From: JAICUF01 sp038250675
GTDB taxonomy: Bacteria > Gemmatimonadota > Gemmatimonadetes > Gemmatimonadales > GWC2-71-9
Length of the DNA: 16,691 bases
Assembly: GCA_038250675.1 (NCBI GenBank)
Contig: JBBSCB010000048.1
Location: forward strand, 1 to 16,691
Direction: 5' to 3'
Shown: piece after piece, positions 12,378-16,691 of the stretch
Layout of the letters: every line of letters starts with the position of its first letter
Numbering within the stretch: the first letter of the stretch is position 1
Position numbers and translations under genes: made by a program
Notes under the pieces: model-generated
Database searches by the model: none
Told to the model about the DNA's origin: nothing
The model's input: the letters and a program-made list of their open reading frames with translations, nothing else

Positions 12378-12640
12378 CTTCGGTACCCCGTCTCGGGCGC
12401 GGTGCGGGCCGGCTGAGACTGCGCCAGCAGCACGCGGAGCTCGGCGTCGTCGAGCTGGCTCAACGACAACTCGCGACTCTTGGCCGTCAGCGGCGAGTAG
12501 CGGGTGACTCGGCGCTCCCGGGCGGCGCCCGCGCCGCGGCTGAACACCAGCCCGAATTCATCCTTGCAGTACTGCGTCACGCGGCCGCTGACGGCTACTA
12601 TCCATTGGCCGCCGTCGACCTGAATCACTCGTCGTGGCAT
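12374..12640 (-). CDS. Small protein of unknown function (88 residues)
   Basis: The gene starts at ATG 12640 with AGGAAAG eight bases upstream and ends at the CTGA overlap with the PHP gene. The product is basic and soluble, without membrane segments. An N-terminal beta-like part (RRVIQVDGGQWIVAVSGRVTQY) and an arginine-rich centre (RERRVTRYSP) are followed by a predicted helix (LSQLDDAELRVLLAQSQP). It has a single cysteine (C25). The tight coupling on the downstream side and a good ribosome-binding site support a real gene. I do not recognise its family. Confidence 0.7.
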   Translation of the reverse strand: MPRRVIQVDGGQWIVAVSGRVTQYCKDEFGLVFSRGAGAARERRVTRYSPLTAKSRELSLSQLDDAELRVLLAQSQPARTAPETGYRS

Positions 12641-12670
12641 TGCGTCGTCTTTCCTGCGCGACCGCACGGG

Positions 12671-12958
12671 TCAGCGCAGCGTAATCTCGTCCCAGAGCTG
12701 ATCGGCGTCGGGCGCGTAGCGCGCCAGCTGCCGGAGCCGGCCGTCCAGCGCGACTTCCTCGGGCGACACCGCGCGGTCGCTCGCGTCGTCCCACTCGGTG
12801 AACACCAGATACTCAGCCGCATCGGCGCGGTGGCGAAACGTCCAGAAGTTACGGCCGCAGGCCTCGGCAGCACGCCGCCGTTCCGCCAGCAGCAGGAGAT
12901 ATTCGGCCTCGCAACCGGGCCGCACCGCCGCGCGTGCGGCCGTGAGGACCCGCGCCAC
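12671..12958 (-). CDS. ABM-like (dimeric alpha+beta barrel) small protein
   Basis: The 95-residue product begins at GTG 12958, immediately after the TGA of the E2 gene, with no gap. It shows the pattern of antibiotic-biosynthesis-monooxygenase-like ferredoxin folds: strand VLTAARAAV, helix EAEYLLLLAERRRAAEAC, strand NFWTFRHRADAAEYLVFTEWDD, and a C-terminal helix. Such proteins include heme-degrading and quinone monooxygenases but also many with no known activity. No diagnostic heme or metal residues can be pointed to. The family call is by fold pattern, so moderate. Confidence 0.6.
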   Translation of the reverse strand: MARVLTAARAAVRPGCEAEYLLLLAERRRAAEACGRNFWTFRHRADAAEYLVFTEWDDASDRAVSPEEVALDGRLRQLARYAPDADQLWDEITLR

Positions 12959-14368
12959 TCAGACGGCGCCCTCGGCAAACTCCTGCAGCGTCGCCTTGAT
13001 GTCGGCCATGAACCGGTCGGCATCGGAGCCGTCCACGATGCGATGATCGAATGCGAGCGACAGCATGCCCCGCGTCCGCACGGCGAGCGTGTCGGTGCCG
13101 TCGACGGTGATCACGGCCGGCTGCTTCTCGATCGAGCCGACGCACAGAATGGCCACCTGGGGCTGGTTGATGATCGGCGTCCCGATGACCGAGCCGAAAA
13201 CCCCAGGATTGGTGATCGTGAACGTCCCGCGCTGGACGTCGTCCGGACTCAGCTTCTTGCTGCGCGCGCGCTCGCCCAGGTCGTTGATGGCGCGGGCAAC
13301 GCCGAGCAGCGACAGCTCATCGGCCCGCTTGATCACCGGAACGATCAGCCCCCAGTCGAGCGCGACCGCGATGCCGAGATTGATGTCGCGCCGGTAGATC
13401 GTGCTCTCGCCCGAGACGGCGGCGTTGACGCCGGGATGCCGGCGCAGCGCGTCGGCCGTAGCCTTGGCGATGAACGCCAGGTAGGTGAGGTTCACGCCGC
13501 GATCGGCGTATTCCTTTTTCTTGCGGCTCCGGAGCTGTGCGATGCGGGTATAGTCGATCTCGAAGATCGTGTTGACGTGCGCTGACACGCGCCGCGACAT
13601 GATCATGTGATCCGCCGTGAGCTTGCGGATGCGGGACCACGGCTCGACCCGATCGCCCTCCCAGGCATCGACCTGCATCGGCGGGTGCGCCGGGGCCGGT
13701 GCCCCCGCCGTCGCGGCCGCCGGAGCCGGCGTCGCCCTGGGCGTCGAAGCTGGCGTTGCGGCCGCACCGGTCTCGAGGTAGTTCATCACGTCGTTCCGGG
13801 TCACTCGCCCCGCCAGGCCGCTGCCCGGGATCGCACCGATGTCGAGATTATGTTCGGCGGCCATCTTCCGGACCAGCGGCGTCGAGCGCCGGCGCAGGCG
13901 CTCTTCCATGGTCTCGCCGCCATTGGCGGCGGCGGGTGTTCCCATCGGCGGGGACACCGGATCCTTGATGCCGCCGTACCCGCTCCTGGGCGGCTCGGAG
14001 ACCGGCATGCGGGGCGCCGGAGTAGCAGGCGCGGATGCCGCGGGCGCAGACGCGGACGCCGCGGCAGCGGCCGGTGCGGGCGCGGCAGCCGCCGGCGCCG
14101 GCGCCGGCGCCGGCGCCACCGCACCGGCTTCCGTCTCGATCCGCGCGACGACCGTCTGCACCGCGACCGTCTCCCCCTCCTGCACCAGGATCTCGGCCCG
14201 CGTGCCGGCGTTGGGCGCGGGGATCTCGGCGTCCACCTTGTCAGTGGAGATCTCGAAGATCGGCTCGTCGCGCTTGACCGGCTCACCAACCTTCTTGAGC
14301 CATTTGGAGAGCGTGCCTTCCGCGATAGATTCGCCCATCTGCGGCATGATGACGTCGATGCGGGCCAT
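12959..14368 (-). CDS. 2-oxoacid dehydrogenase complex E2 (dihydrolipoyllysine acyltransferase)
   Basis: E2 forms the core of the pyruvate or branched-chain 2-oxoacid dehydrogenase complex and moves the acyl group from E1 to CoA via lipoate. The 469-residue protein has one lipoyl domain (1-80; lipoylated K44 in STDKVDA), an Ala/Pro linker (83-120), a peripheral-subunit-binding domain (about 160-198; STPLVRKMAAEHNLD, GSGLAGRVTRNDV), a second linker, and the acyltransferase domain (about 240-469). That domain carries the active-site motif DHRIVDG with H442 and D446. It is the third gene after E1-alpha and E1-beta, 128 bases behind E1-beta. Substrate (pyruvate or branched-chain oxoacids) is not settled by these motifs; succinyl transfer is unlikely because E1 is of the two-subunit type. 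Confidence 0.92.
   Translation of the reverse strand: MARIDVIMPQMGESIAEGTLSKWLKKVGEPVKRDEPIFEISTDKVDAEIPAPNAGTRAEILVQEGETVAVQTVVARIETEAGAVAPAPAPAPAAAAPAPAAAAASASAPAASAPATPAPRMPVSEPPRSGYGGIKDPVSPPMGTPAAANGGETMEERLRRRSTPLVRKMAAEHNLDIGAIPGSGLAGRVTRNDVMNYLETGAAATPASTPRATPAPAAATAGAPAPAHPPMQVDAWEGDRVEPWSRIRKLTADHMIMSRRVSAHVNTIFEIDYTRIAQLRSRKKKEYADRGVNLTYLAFIAKATADALRRHPGVNAAVSGESTIYRRDINLGIAVALDWGLIVPVIKRADELSLLGVARAINDLGERARSKKLSPDDVQRGTFTITNPGVFGSVIGTPIINQPQVAILCVGSIEKQPAVITVDGTDTLAVRTRGMLSLAFDHRIVDGSDADRFMADIKATLQEFAEGAV
14091..14117. repeat. GCCGGC hexanucleotide repeat in the E2 linker
   Basis: About four and a half tandem copies of GCCGGC, itself a palindrome, encode alternating Ala-Pro residues of the flexible linker after the lipoyl domain. 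The unit length keeps the reading frame, so copy-number change would only alter linker length. Confidence 0.85.
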
Positions 14369-14496
14369 GAGATGCGATCCTCGTCTGGGGTCGTGACCGG
14401 GGCGAAATCGAGCGCGGGTGCTTCCCCGCCCCGCGATCGTCCCGGCGGACGGCGATGCCGGAATCTAATCGATTGTGCGGGGTCCGGGCCGGACGG
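14369..14496. other. 128-base spacer between E1-beta and E2
   Basis: This is the longest gap inside the dehydrogenase run. It holds a small AT-rich pocket with the palindrome AATCGATT (14467-14474) and a possible minus-strand -10 box TAGATT (14467-14462) without a matching -35. A GAGGA site lies ten bases before the E2 start. No open reading frame or clear terminator was seen. Confidence 0.4.
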
Positions 14497-15474
14497 TCAG
14501 TACGCGGCCAGCCAGCGCGCCGCGCGGACGATATCGGCGGTCTGCGGCAGCACGAAATCCTCGAGCGCGGGGGCGAACGGCAGCGGCACGTCGTGCGCCG
14601 CCACCCGCCTGACCGGCGCATCCAGCCACTCGAAGGCCAGGTCGTTGATCCGGGCGGTGATTTCGCCCGCGACACCGCCGGTCACGGTGTCCTCGTGCAC
14701 GATCAGTACGCGGTTGGTCTTCTGGACGGTCGCAACGATCGCCGCATCGTCCATCGGCGCCAGCGACCGCAGATCAAGCACCTCGACCGCCAGCCCGTCC
14801 TCCCGCTCCAGCTCCGCGGCGGCGTCCAGCGCCTTCCACACGGTCGCGCCGTAGGTGATGATGGACAGGTCGCGACCCTCCCGCGCCATCCGGGCCTGCC
14901 CAATCGGCACCACGTGATCACCCGTCGGCATTTCTTCCTTGACGCGGCGATAGAGATACTTGTGCTCAAAGAAGAGCACGCAGTCCTCGTCGCGGATCGC
15001 GGCCTTGATCAGCCCCTTGGCGTCACTCGCGGTCGCCGGACAGACCACCTTGAGCCCCGGCGTGTGGAGGAATGCCGCCTCCGGATTCTGCGAATGGAAC
15101 GGTCCGCCCCGTACGTAGCCGCCGCTGGGTCCGCGGACCACCATGGGGCACGGCAGGAACGCCCGGTAGCGGGCCGTCGCGACGTAGTTGGTGAGCATGT
15201 CGTACGCCAGCGAGATGAAGTCCATGAACTGCATTTCGCACACCGGCCGCAGCCCCATGTGCGCCGCCCCCGCCGCCGCGCCCACGATCGCCGCCTCGGC
15301 GATCGGCGTATCGATCACGCGGCGATCCCCGAAGCGCTCAAGCAGCCCGTCGGTCACCTTGAAGGCGCCGCCGTAGGCGCCGATGTCCTCGCCCAGGCAG
15401 AAGACGGCGGGATCCCGCTCCATCTCCTCGAAGAGCCCCTGGCGGATCGCCTCGAGGTAGGTCACCTCAGCCAT
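14497..15474 (-). CDS. 2-oxoacid dehydrogenase E1 component, beta subunit
   Basis: This is the pyrimidine-binding half of a heterotetrameric thiamine-diphosphate E1. The 325-residue product has the transketolase-type motifs GEDIGAYGGAFKVTDGL (28-44), DTPIAEAAIVGAAAG (55-69, containing the cofactor-activating glutamate E60), and SGGYVRGGPFHSQNPEA, followed by the C-terminal domain with EHKYLYR and LDLRSLAPMD. The start ATG 15474 lies eight bases inside the E1-alpha 3' end, so the subunits are translationally coupled as expected for equal amounts. The motifs fit both pyruvate and branched-chain oxoacid enzymes. Confidence 0.93.
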   Translation of the reverse strand: MAEVTYLEAIRQGLFEEMERDPAVFCLGEDIGAYGGAFKVTDGLLERFGDRRVIDTPIAEAAIVGAAAGAAHMGLRPVCEMQFMDFISLAYDMLTNYVATARYRAFLPCPMVVRGPSGGYVRGGPFHSQNPEAAFLHTPGLKVVCPATASDAKGLIKAAIRDEDCVLFFEHKYLYRRVKEEMPTGDHVVPIGQARMAREGRDLSIITYGATVWKALDAAAELEREDGLAVEVLDLRSLAPMDDAAIVATVQKTNRVLIVHEDTVTGGVAGEITARINDLAFEWLDAPVRRVAAHDVPLPFAPALEDFVLPQTADIVRAARWLAAY

Positions 15475-16567
15475 CGTGCGTCCCCCAGCCGGCGACCCGC
15501 TCATTGTGCTCGACGGCGGCGCGGACACCCTCGCGGTACCAGAGGACCGGCGCAGCCGGCGGGTCGGCGTACACGCCGGTGAGCCCGTCCCGCGGCTCCG
15601 GCGTCGGCGAGCGCTCGGCCAGGTCGGTGGCGGCGTCGATCTCGTCGCGCACCTGCGCGTCCACGCCCTCGAGCGTCGCAGCGTCCACGCGATATGTGTC
15701 CTTCAACAGGGCGACATACCGGTCGATCGGGTCGTTGCCGGTGGCCCACCGCTCGATCTCGCCCGGATGGACGTACGATTGGTTGTCGTGCTCCGCGTGG
15801 CCCTTGCGGCGGTAGGTCACGAGCTCCACCAGCGTGACCCCGTCGCCGCGGCGCGCCCGGTCTACCGCCTCCCGCGTCGCCGCGTAGGTGGCCAGGACGT
15901 CGTTCCCATCCGTCCGGATGGCGGGAATGCCGTAGCCCGGCGCCTTGTCGACGAACTGCGCGCAGGCCGTCTGCCGCGACGTGGGCGTCGAGTAGGCGTA
16001 GCCGTTGTTCTCGACCACGACCACCAGCGGGCAGCGTTGGACGGCCGCAAAGTTGATCCCTTCGTGAAACGCGCCGGTCGACGTCGCACCGTCGCCGACG
16101 TAGACCAGGCCGACGCGCGCCTCCCCGCGAAGCTTGAACGAGAGCGTCACGCCGGCCATGACGGGGACCATGTCCCCCAGCTGCGAGATCTGCCCGATGA
16201 ACCCGCGCGCGGTATCGCCAAAATGAATATTCAGCTCGCGGCCCCGCGTGGGCGAGTCTCCCCGCGCCATGTACTGGCGCAGGATCTCGACCGGCGTCGC
16301 GCCCTGCACCAGCATGGAGCCGAGGTTCCGGATGAGCGGCGAGAGAACGTCCCCGCGTGCACGATCGAGCGCAAAGGCCGAGCCGACCGCGTCGGACTCC
16401 TGCCCCAGCGAGCGGAACAGTCCGCCGATCACCTTGGTCTGGCGGTACAGGTTGACGAGGCGCTCCTCCAGCGAGCGCGTCAGCCGCATGTAGTAGTAGA
16501 GCTCGAGGAGCTGGTCGTGCGTCAGGCCGGCGGGCGGTGTGACCGGTGGAGCGGTGGTGGCGGGCAA
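15467..16567 (-). CDS. 2-oxoacid dehydrogenase E1 component, alpha subunit
   Basis: E1-alpha binds the diphosphate of ThDP and decarboxylates the 2-oxoacid. The 366-residue product carries the ThDP motif GDGATSTGAFHEGINF (158-173) ending in ENN (186-188), and the conserved loop YRRKGHAEHDNQSY. GDGATSTG plus HEGINFAAV is closer to branched-chain (BkdA-like) than to pyruvate E1-alpha (which tends to GDGAANQG), but I leave the substrate open. The start taken is TTG 16567, with AGGGAT upstream as a weak ribosome site; the only later in-frame ATG (residue 27) would cut the first helix. It is the first gene of the long minus-strand run. Confidence 0.9.
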   Translation of the reverse strand: MPATTAPPVTPPAGLTHDQLLELYYYMRLTRSLEERLVNLYRQTKVIGGLFRSLGQESDAVGSAFALDRARGDVLSPLIRNLGSMLVQGATPVEILRQYMARGDSPTRGRELNIHFGDTARGFIGQISQLGDMVPVMAGVTLSFKLRGEARVGLVYVGDGATSTGAFHEGINFAAVQRCPLVVVVENNGYAYSTPTSRQTACAQFVDKAPGYGIPAIRTDGNDVLATYAATREAVDRARRGDGVTLVELVTYRRKGHAEHDNQSYVHPGEIERWATGNDPIDRYVALLKDTYRVDAATLEGVDAQVRDEIDAATDLAERSPTPEPRDGLTGVYADPPAAPVLWYREGVRAAVEHNERVAGWGTHDG

Positions 16568-16622
16568 GGAGGGTATCCCTGAGGTAGAAGAAAACGGGCG
16601 GCGGCGAGGCGGCGGGTCACCC

Positions 16623-16642
16623 GTCCGCCCACAGGGGCGGAC
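16623..16642. promoter_or_regulatory. Perfect 8-bp inverted repeat upstream of E1-alpha
   Basis: GTCCGCCC and GGGCGGAC are separated by four bases, 56 bases upstream of the E1-alpha start. No T-tract follows on either strand, so it is not a standard intrinsic terminator. It may be an operator or a leader hairpin. No convincing promoter hexamers were found between it and the gene. Confidence 0.4.
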
Positions 16643-16660
16643 CCCCGCCCCCCCACCCCC
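16642..16660 (-). other. G-run cluster with G-quadruplex potential
   Basis: The minus (coding) strand reads five G, T, seven G, C, five G. Splitting the run of seven gives four G-tracts of at least three with one-base loops, a classical quadruplex pattern. It lies about 75-95 bases upstream of the E1-alpha start, next to the inverted repeat. Confidence 0.55.
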
Positions 16661-16691
16661 GAACCAACCCGCCGGGGCGAGCGATTCGCCA

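Noticed and set aside
14402..14440. Possible terminator between E1-beta and E2
   Set aside because: Only a six-pair GC stem with an 11-base loop and no T-tract could be drawn, which is not enough in this GC-rich background.
1..16691. CRISPR array, insertion sequence, prophage or rRNA
   Set aside because: No regularly spaced repeats, transposase or integrase reading frames, terminal repeats or rRNA-like sequence were seen.

Overview
The window is a gene-dense, very GC-rich piece of bacterial chromosome. Nearly every gene is on the minus strand and most are joined by 4-8 base overlaps. Gene content, GC and the repeated stop/start coupling suggest an environmental bacterium of the Gemmatimonadota kind. 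That placement is an inference from general style; no marker gene here fixes it.

Left part (1-4970). A truncated periplasmic N-acetylmuramoyl-L-alanine amidase (missing its C-terminus at the window edge) is translationally coupled to smpB, the trans-translation factor. Back-to-back sigma70-type promoters separate smpB from a plus-strand tRNA-Leu(CAG). The tRNA ends in a clean intrinsic terminator that also holds the stop codon of the convergent moeB-like gene. That gene encodes an E1-like adenylyltransferase fused to a rhodanese. It lies 4 bases behind an Rrf2-type regulator with three IscR-like cysteines, whose promoter is placed so that its mRNA should be leaderless. Aspartate ammonia-lyase and a divergent single-domain cupin follow.

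Middle part (4948-8805). A compact minus-strand operon is read in the order thioredoxin reductase, metallo-beta-lactamase-fold hydrolase (GloC/YcbL-like), a 62-residue zinc-ribbon protein, a GT4 glycosyltransferase, and a membrane protein of the lysylphosphatidylglycerol-synthase transmembrane (flippase-like) family. A candidate promoter sits before trxB.

Right part (8873-16567). A long gene run, possibly one transcription unit, is read from the right: 2-oxoacid dehydrogenase E1-alpha, E1-beta, lipoyl E2, an ABM-like small protein, an unrecognised 88-residue protein, a PHP-domain phosphatase/exonuclease of the RNase AM (YciV) type, a peroxiredoxin, a classical SDR, a pteridine-reductase-like SDR, and a Rossmann-fold protein of unknown function with a cysteine cluster. 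No E3 (lipoamide dehydrogenase) gene is in the window.

The most notable feature is the peroxiredoxin at 11505-11062. Its reading frame has an in-frame TGA exactly where the peroxidatic cysteine of the TPGC motif belongs. It continues in the same frame to a full-length protein and carries a hairpin with a G in its apical loop 19 nt after the TGA, as a bacterial SECIS would. It encodes no cysteine at all, so it is best read as a selenocysteine peroxiredoxin. Other points are two probable CTG start codons in CTGA stop/start overlaps, and a PTR1-like SDR whose catalytic tyrosine is a histidine. No mobile element, CRISPR array or rRNA was seen, and there is no gene-free stretch longer than 300 bases.
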